57,819 bases of DNA from positions 1 to 57,819 of the forward strand of contig PEAB01000014.1 in the NCBI GenBank assembly GCA_002753395.1. The letters run 5' to 3'. A program made the translations under genes and the position numbers. The notes under the pieces were generated by a model, which saw only the letters and a list, made by a program, of their open reading frames with translations, did not search any database and was not told where the DNA came from. This stretch comes from Nitrospirae bacterium MYbinv3 (GTDB taxonomy: Bacteria > Nitrospirota > Thermodesulfovibrionia > Thermodesulfovibrionales > Magnetobacteriaceae). Shown here piece by piece: positions 33,885 to 42,406 of this stretch; the first letter of the stretch is position 1; every line of letters begins with the position of its first letter.

Positions 33885-36251
33885 CTACTGGAAGGTTTCA
33901 TTACAGAAAGGGCAGAACTTCCACAGGGAGTTTCTCTGCATGCCGCACTTTGGACACTTGTGTTTTAAACCTAAGCTGCAGAAGGGGCAGAAGCTATAAT
34001 CAGAGCTAAGGGGTTCATTGCAATTGTTGCAAATGATGATATCTCCTTCCGAGATAGTAGCTGTAACCCTCAGAACCTCCTGCACAGAGGTTATTCCCAT
34101 AATAATCTTTTTTAAACCGTCCTCTCTCAGTCTGCTCATACCTGAGTCTATAGCCGCTCGGTTAAGAATGTTTTCTGTGGCATCGTCATAGATGTGTTTC
34201 CTGATTAATGAGTTCACCGGCAAAACCTCGAAGATCCCAACCCTGCCCCGATAGCCTCTGTTGCCACAAGCACTGCAGCCAGAGGGCTTGTAAAACATAG
34301 GCGTTCCGGCACCTTTGATACTTTTTATCCCTAAGAATATTAGTTCTTCCACGGAGGGTTCATACGGTATCTTACAGTTGTTACATAGTTTTCTCACAAG
34401 CCGCTGCGCTATAACCCCATTTAGAGACGATGCCAAAAAATAGCTTTTGATACCCATCCCTTTAAGCCTCGTAACAGCCGCAACAGCCGTCGTAGTGTGC
34501 AGGGTGCTCATAACAAGGTGTCCTGTGATAGAGGCCTGTATGGCTATCTCAGCCGTCTCAGGGTCTCTCATCTCTCCCACCATGATTACATCAGGGTCCT
34601 GTCTCAACACCGCCCTCAGTGAAGATGAGAAAGTAAGACCAATCTTCTCGTTTATGTTTACCTGGGTTATCCCTCTTACTGAATATTCTACAGGGTTCTC
34701 AAGCGTTACAATGTTTATCTTGTCATTTGCTATGTGATTTATCCCTGCATACAACGTTGAACTCTTACCGCTTCCTGTGGGTCCTGTAACCAGCAGGATG
34801 CCCTGCGGTTTGTCAATCATCTCAAGCACTGTACTGTAATCCTTGGCGCTAAGGCCTATTTCGTGTATCGAAAGATTGGCAGCAGTTGGATCCAGCACCC
34901 GCAGCACTATCTTTTCACCGTAATGCGTAGGCAGCGTTGAGACCCTAAGATCAATGCCCTTATTATCAATCTTTAGCTTTATCCCGCCGTCCTGTGGCAT
35001 CCTTCTTTCAGCAATATCCAACTTGGACATTATCTTTATCCTCGATACGATAGGCCCCTGCAGGCTCTTAGATAACTGAGTAAGACTTACCATGATGCCA
35101 TCCGCCCTCAGACGTACGTTGTAGGCATTTTCAGAGGGTTCAAGGTGTATGTCACTGGCTCCGCTCTTTATGGCTGTTAGCAAAATCTTATTGACAAGCT
35201 GGATGATGGGAGGCGACTCACTCTCCTTGAGTATACCGGTAAGTTCAGCCTTAACCTCAATCCGATCGGATCTGACTTCCACTGCATCATCGATGCTTTT
35301 TTGCTCGTTGAAGAGTACCTGCAGTTCATCAAAGTCCTCTAACTGTGCGCTCTCACCTCCACCGTGACCAATAGAGTCAGTATAGTATAGCTGGATAGCC
35401 CCTTTGATCTCCTTAGGGGTGGATAAGACTACATCTACATCCTTGTTGACGAGATATTTTATCTCCCGTATAGCGTCACTATCTGTTGGGTTGGCCATAG
35501 CAACCTCTATCGATCTCTTGCTGACATTCAGCGGGACCAAGAGGTGTCTCTCTGCAAAGTCTCTGCTAATCAACTCAAGCGCCTTTGGCGACGCCCCTAC
35601 AAAAGCAACGTCGACGTAAGGCATATTCAACTGTGTCGACAAGGCCCTGGCTATGTCAGCCTCTGTTGAAAAATTCATCTGTACGATGATATCTCCTAGT
35701 TTCTTCTTCGTCTGCTTTTGCTTCTCCAAACATATTGATAGTTGTTGATCGTCTAACACCCCTGCTGAAGCGAGGATTTCCCCAAGCTTCAATGGCTCCT
35801 TGTTATGATAATAAAGCTGTATGGCCTTTCTTATATCAGTTAGCGTTGAGACGACTGGAGTTACATTCTTACCAGTTACAAACGCTATGTCCTTTATTGC
35901 TCCCACATCCAAAGGGTCACACATAGCAATGGTTATCTCACGGCCATCAGATTTTATTGGAACAATGAGATGCTTTTCAGCCATCTTGACCGGAACTACC
36001 TGAAGCACTCCCTTTTCTATCTTCTTCCCATCAAGTTCTACATAATCGTAACCTAAATTTTGCGCCAGACACCGGACGATTTCCATCTCACTCGTATACC
36101 CCATGTCTATAAGAACCTTGCCTAATTTATGCTGTGTCCTCCTATGTTCAGCAAGTGCCGCCGATAACTCCTGCTGTGTAATCACTCCCGCATCTAGCAG
36201 TACCTCACCAAACTTCTTCTTAGGCTTCTTACTCTTAGAGTCCTGTAACAT
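33885..36251 (-). CDS. pilB: Type IV pilus extension ATPase PilB with C-terminal zinc ribbons
   Basis: PilB drives pilus assembly. Two MshEN domains (about 11-150 and 154-292), which bind c-di-GMP in some relatives, precede the ATPase: GPTGSGKSS (Walker A, 490-498), Asp box LRQDPDVIMVGEMRDPETAE, His box GHLVMSTLHTTTA and the tetracysteine CNNCKIPYE...CSACGNRGYRGR zinc site. After residue about 735 come three extra CxxC/CPxC knuckles (CNNCNEP, CPFC, CPKCG, CPFC), which form double zinc ribbons not usual for PilB. It lies convergent to aroB, away from the pilM operon. Confidence 0.93.
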   Translation of the reverse strand: MLQDSKSKKPKKKFGEVLLDAGVITQQELSAALAEHRRTQHKLGKVLIDMGYTSEMEIVRCLAQNLGYDYVELDGKKIEKGVLQVVPVKMAEKHLIVPIKSDGREITIAMCDPLDVGAIKDIAFVTGKNVTPVVSTLTDIRKAIQLYYHNKEPLKLGEILASAGVLDDQQLSICLEKQKQTKKKLGDIIVQMNFSTEADIARALSTQLNMPYVDVAFVGASPKALELISRDFAERHLLVPLNVSKRSIEVAMANPTDSDAIREIKYLVNKDVDVVLSTPKEIKGAIQLYYTDSIGHGGGESAQLEDFDELQVLFNEQKSIDDAVEVRSDRIEVKAELTGILKESESPPIIQLVNKILLTAIKSGASDIHLEPSENAYNVRLRADGIMVSLTQLSKSLQGPIVSRIKIMSKLDIAERRMPQDGGIKLKIDNKGIDLRVSTLPTHYGEKIVLRVLDPTAANLSIHEIGLSAKDYSTVLEMIDKPQGILLVTGPTGSGKSSTLYAGINHIANDKINIVTLENPVEYSVRGITQVNINEKIGLTFSSSLRAVLRQDPDVIMVGEMRDPETAEIAIQASITGHLVMSTLHTTTAVAAVTRLKGMGIKSYFLASSLNGVIAQRLVRKLCNNCKIPYEPSVEELIFLGIKSIKGAGTPMFYKPSGCSACGNRGYRGRVGIFEVLPVNSLIRKHIYDDATENILNRAAIDSGMSRLREDGLKKIIMGITSVQEVLRVTATISEGDIIICNNCNEPLSSDYSFCPFCSLGLKHKCPKCGMQRNSLWKFCPFCNETFQ

Positions 36252-36304
36252 GTACCAAATCCTAACATAGAACTATTTTGTTTGTAAACAAGTCACGGTT
36301 AATT

Positions 36305-36438
36305 GGGTGCATAAGAATTTCATGGGGGCCAATAAAAATTAATGGGTTCAAGGGGACTGGTCCCCTTGTGGGTGGGTCTGAGGGAGGGGCAAAGCCCTCC
36401 ATTCTATTCAAAAATCCCCACGACTTTCTTATGCGCCC
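36305..36438. mobile_element. Miniature inverted-repeat element with 8-bp target duplication
   Basis: The element has GGGTGCATAAGAA at 36305-36317 and TTCTTATGCGCCC at 36426-36438 (12 of 13 complementary). The same 8 bases, GGTTAATT, flank both sides (36297-36304 and 36439-36446), proving insertion by a transposase-type process. Inside are the tandem hairpins AAGGGGAC..GTCCCCTT and GGGAGGG..CCCTCC. No coding capacity is seen. Confidence 0.85.
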
Positions 36439-36491
36439 GGTTAATTTGTTCTCCATCATACGATGTTGTGCAAAGATATGGTTATTCATCT

Positions 36492-36572
36492 TCTGGATTT
36501 CTGCCTACGCAGGAATGACATATACAGGCTATATACACCATTTGCTATCATTCCCGCGAAAGCGGGAATCCA
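36492..36572. repeat. REP-type palindromic repeats
   Basis: Two palindromes, CTGCCTACGCAGGAATGACA and ATCATTCCCGCGAAAGCGGGAATCC, lie in the pilB-36708 intergenic gap. They belong to the same dispersed family as those before aroC and at 57388-57467. The first is more diverged. Confidence 0.7.
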
Positions 36573-36707
36573 TCTTCAAAATCGCATTAAACGCCTATTT
36601 AAGGAAACGTGAAAAATCCAAAATAAATTTACCTTGGTAAACTCCCTTAGTGCTAAAAATATAGATAATATAGTAAAATTCAATATAGACAAACATAGGA
36701 GGACAGC

Positions 36708-36995
36708 GTGGATACAAAACTTGTCGGTTCGTTAATGGAGCTTGGCGATACTCTACAGCATGTTGAAAACCTGGTCGCTAAGGTCAAACAGGCTGTGCGG
36801 CAAGCCCAGGTCAAGGCGTCTACTTCGCAGCAAACGTCCACGTCAGAGGAATATAGTAACCTCGTAGACTGGACTCAACTTATCTCCTGTGAGATGCTGC
36901 AGGTGATTGAATTAAGCATCCAAGAAACCATGACAAAGTGCAGAGAGATAAAAAATCTGATGCCTGATGACGTCAAAGACATGCTCAAAATATAA
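36708..36995 (+). CDS. Small helical protein of unknown function
   Basis: GTG start with AGGAGG 6 bases upstream supports the gene. The 95 residues are entirely helical (SLMELGDTLQHVENLVAKVKQAVRQAQ, then a Ser/Thr linker, then VDWTQLISCEMLQVIELSIQETMTKCREIKNLM), probably forming a coiled coil. It has no signal peptide. It has no clear family. It is separated from the MoeA-like gene by 71 bp and could be cotranscribed with it. Confidence 0.75.
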   Translation: MDTKLVGSLMELGDTLQHVENLVAKVKQAVRQAQVKASTSQQTSTSEEYSNLVDWTQLISCEMLQVIELSIQETMTKCREIKNLMPDDVKDMLKI

Positions 36996-37066
36996 TCAGA
37001 GCTTGACAAAAGGTCATAGAAACTGTCATAACATACCAATATGAACTAGGACTTCAAGGAGCTCTT

Positions 37067-38170
37067 ATGTGTAAAGATGAGATAGAACAGAGCACACACC
37101 CTACGGAGACTTGCAGCGCGATTGACCGCAAAGGCTATAAAACCTTGCCGGTGCAGGAGGCCGTGGGAAAGGTTCTGGCACACGACATAACTGAGATAAG
37201 GCAGGGAGAGTTTAAGGGCAGGGCATTTAAGAAAGGCCACGTTATCAGGCCTGAGGACGTTGAACACCTACAGCGGCTTGGTAAAAACAACATCTTCCTC
37301 CTTGAGATAGACGACGACTCTCTGCACGAAAATGACGCTGCCTTTGCGCTAACCCAATCGCTGATCGGCGATGGTGTCGAAACTGAACCTGAACCCAAAG
37401 AGGGCAAGCTAAATCTCCTTGCGGCAAGAGACGGCCTCTTGAGAGTAGACAAGGGCGCCCTCTTTAACTTTAACATGGTTGGAGAGGTGATGTGCGCAAC
37501 GCTCCATACGAACTCTGTTGTTGTCAAGGGGCAGATCGTTGGAGGCGTTAGGGCGATACCGCTGGTAGTTAAAAAGTCGATCGTTAACCAGGCTGTAACA
37601 GCAGCACGTAAGGCAGAGGGCTGCGTCAGCGTCAGACCTTTGCGTAAGCCTAAGACAGGTGTGGTCATCACGGGAAACGAGGTTTACACCGGTAAGATAG
37701 AAGACAAGTTTCTCCCCGTTGTGCAGACCAAGATAAGGCGTTTTGAGGGTGATATTATCGCCTCACACTTAGCCCCCGATGATGCCACATACATAGTCCA
37801 AAAACTGAGGGAGCTGATAGAGGCGGGCGCAGACCTCCTAGTAATTACCGGTGGATTGTCGGTAGACCCCGATGACGTTACGCGATTTGCGGTAAAGATG
37901 TTAGGCGTTACAGAGATGCACTATGGGGCGGCAGTGCTCCCTGGTTCCATGTTTTTGATTGCCTACACGCAGGGCAGCAGAGGGAGTATCCCCATCCTCT
38001 GTATACCCGCCTGTGGTATGTATAACGGGATAACGATCTTTGACCTGGTGCTTCCCCGCATCCTGGCCGGAGATCACATTGGCAGACAAGAGCTTGCAGA
38101 AATGGGACACGGAGGACTGTGTATGCAGTGTAAGGAGTGTCACTACCCTATTTGTCCCTTTGGGAAATAA
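37067..38170 (+). CDS. MoeA-like molybdopterin-binding protein with Cys-rich tail
   Basis: This MoeA/MogA-superfamily protein could insert molybdenum or handle molybdopterin. Features are the VGKVLAHDITEIRQGEFKGRAFKKGHVI region (domain I/III), and the MoCF_biosynth domain with TGVVITGNEVYTGKIEDKF and LLVITGGLSVDPDDVT. It differs from canonical MoeA in lacking part of domain II, and the last 20 residues carry six Cys (CMQCKECHYPICPF), a probable Fe-S or zinc site. CAAGGAG lies upstream of the start. moaA follows 4 bp later. Confidence 0.85.
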   Translation: MCKDEIEQSTHPTETCSAIDRKGYKTLPVQEAVGKVLAHDITEIRQGEFKGRAFKKGHVIRPEDVEHLQRLGKNNIFLLEIDDDSLHENDAAFALTQSLIGDGVETEPEPKEGKLNLLAARDGLLRVDKGALFNFNMVGEVMCATLHTNSVVVKGQIVGGVRAIPLVVKKSIVNQAVTAARKAEGCVSVRPLRKPKTGVVITGNEVYTGKIEDKFLPVVQTKIRRFEGDIIASHLAPDDATYIVQKLRELIEAGADLLVITGGLSVDPDDVTRFAVKMLGVTEMHYGAAVLPGSMFLIAYTQGSRGSIPILCIPACGMYNGITIFDLVLPRILAGDHIGRQELAEMGHGGLCMQCKECHYPICPFGK

Positions 38171-38174
38171 CCTT

Positions 38175-39149
38175 ATGCAGCTGCGAGACAAATACGGCAG
38201 AGTCATTGATTATATACGCATATCCATAACAGACAAGTGCAGTTTAAGGTGTATATACTGTAACCCCACGGCCACTGAGACACCATACGACAGAGAGCAT
38301 GTGCTTACGTTTGAAGAGATACTGAGGATTGTCCAGGCCGCCGCAGAACTAGGGGTTAAGAAGATGGACCTAACCGGGGGCGAACCTCTGATGCGCCACG
38401 CCCTGCCTGAACTGGTGAGCGAAATCAAGGCCATCAACGGCATTGAGGACCTAAGCCTTACCACCAACGGTCTACTCCTTCAGACCTATGCCCAAAGACT
38501 CGCCGATGCAGGGCTTGACAGGGTAAACGTCAGCCTGGACTCACTTGTTGCTACTAAGTATTATGAGATAACCGGAGGGGGAAACCTCACAAAGGTCTTA
38601 AACGGGATACAGGCAGCCAGAGACACCGGCCTATTGCCTATAAAATTAAACATGGTGCCCATTAGAAACGTAAACGATAACGAAATTGAACAATTTGCAC
38701 GCCTTACACTCTTTGAAGACTATCACGTGCGATTTATAGAGCTTATGCCAACAGCAGTAACCGGTACAGAGTATAATGAAAAGCTGGTTAGCAGCAGCGA
38801 AATACGCCAAACCCTACAGCAGATAGCCCCCCTACATCCCGTCAAACTAAGACTTAACGGCCCCGCCCGCTACTATAGGTTTGAGTCCGCCCCCGGCGTT
38901 ATAGGCATCATCAGCGCCATAACGTGCCAATTCTGTGAGGACTGCAACAGGATGAGACTAACGGCCGTTGGTAAACTCAAACCCTGTCTGTTCTCTGACA
39001 GGTATATCGATCTCAGGCAGCACCTGCGCACCGGCGCTACCATAGAACAAATCAAAGAACTCATACGCACAGCCACTGCTCTAAAACCAGAGAGCCACAA
39101 CATAACCCCAACAGACTCCACCGTTGCTATGTCCCAAATAGGCGGTTAG
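38175..39149 (+). CDS. moaA: GTP 3',8-cyclase MoaA
   Basis: MoaA, a radical SAM enzyme, makes 3',8-cyclo-H2GTP, the first step of molybdenum cofactor synthesis. The start is ATG 38175 (MQLRDKYGRVIDYIRISITDKC), not the longer frame from 38040. The N-terminal cluster motif CSLRCIYC and the GGEPLMR motif are intact, as is the C-terminal cluster (CQFCEDCNRMRLTAVGKLKPCLF), with RMRLT lining GTP. The usual GG C-terminus is replaced by IGG, so it ends in GlyGly as required. No moaC, moaD or moaE lie in this window. Confidence 0.95.
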   Translation: MQLRDKYGRVIDYIRISITDKCSLRCIYCNPTATETPYDREHVLTFEEILRIVQAAAELGVKKMDLTGGEPLMRHALPELVSEIKAINGIEDLSLTTNGLLLQTYAQRLADAGLDRVNVSLDSLVATKYYEITGGGNLTKVLNGIQAARDTGLLPIKLNMVPIRNVNDNEIEQFARLTLFEDYHVRFIELMPTAVTGTEYNEKLVSSSEIRQTLQQIAPLHPVKLRLNGPARYYRFESAPGVIGIISAITCQFCEDCNRMRLTAVGKLKPCLFSDRYIDLRQHLRTGATIEQIKELIRTATALKPESHNITPTDSTVAMSQIGG

Positions 39150-39159
39150 ATACAGTAAA

Positions 39160-39265
39160 AAGAAAAAGAGAGAAGGGGGAGCTCTGCTCCCCCTCAGACC
39201 CCTTCGCAAGGGGACGAGTCCCCTTAACCCCGTAAATGTCGGGCGTGGTTTCTTTAGATGTTACC
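39160..39265. repeat. Tandem-hairpin repeat, TAAATGTCGGGCGTGG type
   Basis: GGGGGAGCTCTGCTCCCCC, CAGACCCC, then AAGGGGAC..GTCCCCTT, CCCCGTAAATGTCGGGCGTGG. It is closely similar to 46715-46790 in its last 60 bases. It lies between convergent moaA and a glycosyltransferase gene, where it could work as a bidirectional terminator. Confidence 0.65.
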
Positions 39266-39300
39266 TATGTGCATACTCACAACAACTTTCGTTACCTCTT

Positions 39301-41298
39301 CTACTCCTTAAGATAATCCACTGCGTAAGAAAGAAAGTCGTCGTCCTTTTGCAATTTGCCATACCATCGGGTGTAGAAGTTTACCAATCTCTTCCAGTCT
39401 CCTGTGTGATACCTGGAATCAATGTATTCTGTATAGCTTTGGGGTTTAAATAAGACAGCAAAGCTCTCCTTACAGTGTATGACCTTATAATCCTTGCTCA
39501 TGGCAAACAGACACGAATCTATTATAAAGTAGGCGGCGTTTTCGTCAAACCGGCCTATGTTTTCAAGCATCTTTCTACTAACGCCAAATATTGATGTAGT
39601 AACAAACTCTGCCTTCTTACCTGGCACAGTGATAGCACATGGGCTGAAGTTAAAATCTGTGCCAACGGCAAGTCTGGACACCGTTAAGTCGGTGTTATAA
39701 ATAGGCATCCCTGCAATCCCGTCCTTTATAGAATCCAGGAAATCGTCATCCTTAGCTAAGAGCACACCTGGCAGCATAAAGATCAAATACTCACCCGAGG
39801 CCATCTTAGCACCACAGTTAAAGAGGGCGGCGATCCTGTCTGCCTTAGACTCAACAACCGTCAAACCTTCAGATTTGTCCAACATACCTTCTTTTATAAA
39901 CTCATCGGTGGCTACAATTATAAATTCCGCATCGTCATACCTTGTGTTGCGAGATAGGCTATTGAGTGTTGCCATAAACGACAACGGATCGTTGCCCGTT
40001 GGTATGATGAAGCTGATCTTGCCATTGACCTTGGCATTCTTAAATGTAAACTTAGGTACAGGTCTGACCTTCTCGTTTTTTACCTTTAGCACGTATGTTA
40101 TTACGTCGATGGCACGATGAACTGACTTACCATCGAGCCGATAAAAGACCGATTCTAGATACTCCTCTGTCGACTTAGTTATATCTTCAGGCACACCATC
40201 TCGCATCGTCTTAAAGAGGGTCTCCCAGTTGCCCGCCGGTGAGACGGATTGAGACACGTTTATGTCCTTATAAAACTCATCACCGTCAATTATATTATAC
40301 AGACTAAACAGTGGTCTTCTAAATGCCAGGGCCTCAACCCCCAAGGTCGTCTTTCCCATGACCACACAGTAGTCTGCCACGGCAAGCACCTTATAAGGAT
40401 CATATCCAAAGACCACAACGGCTTCGGGCATGATCTCTAATATGATCTTCTTTATTTCTTCAAAAACGGGGTGGGCCACCTGCGGATGCCACTTAAAAAC
40501 ACAGACGATATCGTCTCTCTTAAGGCCCGACAGCAGGGTATACCACACAGCCTTCTCGGCCAATGCCGCCCAGTACGTGTTTGGCAAAAAGGCTACAACC
40601 TTCTTGTCTGGCGGGATCGACAACTCCTTCTTGATGCCCTGTATGCTTGCCTGCGTTGTGTACTCCTTGCTAGCCTCATCTATGTGTGTGTTGCCAACTA
40701 TTATCATCTTACCGTAGCTGCAACAGTGATTGACCAGCCGGTTTCTGGTCTCTTCACCCCACAGGAGGTTAAACATCGAGTACTCCGTGTGTGTGGTCAG
40801 GTTTATCAAGGCATTGTAGTAATCGCCCTCCTGCAGGGTAATGTAGGCAATGTCGTGTTTCTTTGCCAGATGGCCGATCTGTTTACCCCACGGGTTCATC
40901 TCGTGAAGGGTGATAAACATATCGGGATACTCTTTTTTTATCAACTCCTCCAGACAGAAGTAGTCCTCCATGTTTCTCATTAGCGACCTGTGCTGCTGAA
41001 ACAAGGCCCAGTGCCGAAAACCATGCCAGGTGAAGTTGACCTTGCCCCACTGGCTAAGAAGCTCATTTGTGGCCGCCCTTATCTTTTGGCTTGTCTCCTC
41101 ACTGGCATACTCTATAAGAAACTTACACTTGAAGTTATTCTTGATCACATCCTTCTCAAAGGGATAGTCCACCAAGGATGTAAAAAACATCACCTGCGCC
41201 CCCTGTCTCTTTAGCTCCTTGGCAATTGGAAAGAGGAACCTGCTGTGATGTGGAAGGGCATTAAAAAAGGCTATCTTGCTCCGCTTTAATTTAAACAT
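39301..41298 (-). CDS. Two-domain glycosyltransferase (GT-B-like plus GT2)
   Basis: A 665-residue protein. Residues 1-400 look like a GT-B/capsule-type transferase (IAFFNALPHHSRFLFPIAKELKRQGAQVMFFT start, KWHPQVAHP and GVEALAFRRPLFSL of the nucleotide-binding half). Residues about 430-665 form a GT-A GT2-type domain (ISFIIPTGNDPLSFMATLNSLSRNTRYDDAEFIIVATDE, GEYLIFMLPGVLL). The GT2 DXD is not obvious (the position reads MLPG), so the second domain may be inactive. It ends the minus-strand glycan cluster. Substrates cannot be inferred. No signal peptide, so it acts at the cytoplasmic side of the membrane. Confidence 0.75.
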   Translation of the reverse strand: MFKLKRSKIAFFNALPHHSRFLFPIAKELKRQGAQVMFFTSLVDYPFEKDVIKNNFKCKFLIEYASEETSQKIRAATNELLSQWGKVNFTWHGFRHWALFQQHRSLMRNMEDYFCLEELIKKEYPDMFITLHEMNPWGKQIGHLAKKHDIAYITLQEGDYYNALINLTTHTEYSMFNLLWGEETRNRLVNHCCSYGKMIIVGNTHIDEASKEYTTQASIQGIKKELSIPPDKKVVAFLPNTYWAALAEKAVWYTLLSGLKRDDIVCVFKWHPQVAHPVFEEIKKIILEIMPEAVVVFGYDPYKVLAVADYCVVMGKTTLGVEALAFRRPLFSLYNIIDGDEFYKDINVSQSVSPAGNWETLFKTMRDGVPEDITKSTEEYLESVFYRLDGKSVHRAIDVITYVLKVKNEKVRPVPKFTFKNAKVNGKISFIIPTGNDPLSFMATLNSLSRNTRYDDAEFIIVATDEFIKEGMLDKSEGLTVVESKADRIAALFNCGAKMASGEYLIFMLPGVLLAKDDDFLDSIKDGIAGMPIYNTDLTVSRLAVGTDFNFSPCAITVPGKKAEFVTTSIFGVSRKMLENIGRFDENAAYFIIDSCLFAMSKDYKVIHCKESFAVLFKPQSYTEYIDSRYHTGDWKRLVNFYTRWYGKLQKDDDFLSYAVDYLKE

Positions 41299-41310
41299 AC
41301 AACTAACCTA

Positions 41311-42393
41311 TCAACTCCTTGGCAGCACGCTCCCGCCAATAAGATTACAATGCTTACAGTTCCTGCGATAATTACACTCATACGCAGGCGGCAACTCCCC
41401 AGGGGTAAGCTCGCTGAGCAGCCTCCTGGCCGCCTTATGACAAGGGTTAATGCTCAGACACTTTTGTAGATACTCAACCCTACCCTCCAAACCATATAGA
41501 TGATAATAGGCCCCTGAGACAAACTGCCCGTTATAACAACCCCTTGTAACCTTCTTAAACATCTCGATGGCCTTTTCCTTATCTATTAGTTCAAACTGTG
41601 TGGCAGTGTTATAAAAGGCGTGCCAACCTATGTTTTGGTTGAAGTTCTTAAAGTGAAGCAGCTCCTCTATTTCGTGAAATTCAGGGATAAAGGCTGCCCA
41701 CTTTCTGGCAAAGTACGCCTGATCGTGCAGAAATGTGGAAAAAACAGCGGCGGTTTTCTTTATGTAGTATCTATAGTTGTGGATAACCATCAGATCCAGG
41801 GCGCAAGCTACTTTTCCTTTGACTACTCGTCCTTCAGCGCGGGGGACTGCTCCCATAGTAAGCTGCCAGGCCTGCATACAGATATCAAGGTCTTGCTGAT
41901 ACTTCTTATAGTTTGTATCAAAATGATAGACATTGCAGTTTCTCACCATCAGTACAGCGCTGCACAGCGTTGGAACGTAAATCGAGTTATCTATTATCTT
42001 ATCGCAATCTATCACTGTATCAGCCCATAGGTGTGATATGCCATCACGATCAATCCATATGCCGTCGTGGTTAGGCTCACCGCTTTCAAAGATGTGTCTG
42101 CACCCTACGATATCAGCTCTCATGTTGTCCGAGACCTCATAAAGACGGTCTATCCAGTCAGCATCCAAGATCTCCACGTCGTCATCGAGAAAGATAACAG
42201 ACATGTCTCTCTCAGCACAGTAAGACAGCATACGGTTCATTACGGTTGGATGATTGAAACCGCTGTCATAGTTGTTATCTATAACAATAAACTCTGCCCT
42301 CTGCAGATTAGACGCCTTGACAGACCTTATAGCCCGTTTGGTTATCAGGCGTCGCACATCAGGGCAGCACATCAACACAATCGTATCTTTCAC
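41311..42393 (-). CDS. GT2-family glycosyltransferase-like protein A
   Basis: A 360-residue GT-A protein starting KDTIVLMCCPDVRRLITKRAIRSVKASNLQRAEFIVIDNN; the metal-binding motif is IFLDDDVEILDADWIDRLYE. GTG is the start codon. About 100 residues of helical (TPR-like) C-terminal sequence follow, ending in CNYRRNCKHCNLIGG, a C-x5-C-x2-C pattern. It is a tandem paralogue of the gene encoded next upstream, sharing the VSxxxxADIVGC and HxDTNYKKYQQDLDICMQAW segments. Confidence 0.8.
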   Translation of the reverse strand: MKDTIVLMCCPDVRRLITKRAIRSVKASNLQRAEFIVIDNNYDSGFNHPTVMNRMLSYCAERDMSVIFLDDDVEILDADWIDRLYEVSDNMRADIVGCRHIFESGEPNHDGIWIDRDGISHLWADTVIDCDKIIDNSIYVPTLCSAVLMVRNCNVYHFDTNYKKYQQDLDICMQAWQLTMGAVPRAEGRVVKGKVACALDLMVIHNYRYYIKKTAAVFSTFLHDQAYFARKWAAFIPEFHEIEELLHFKNFNQNIGWHAFYNTATQFELIDKEKAIEMFKKVTRGCYNGQFVSGAYYHLYGLEGRVEYLQKCLSINPCHKAARRLLSELTPGELPPAYECNYRRNCKHCNLIGGSVLPRS

Positions 42394-42406
42394 CTGAGTC
42401 TCACAT

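Noticed and set aside
38040-38174. Longer N-terminus for moaA
   Set aside because: It overlaps the MoeA-like gene in another frame; the conserved MoaA start is the ATG at 38175.
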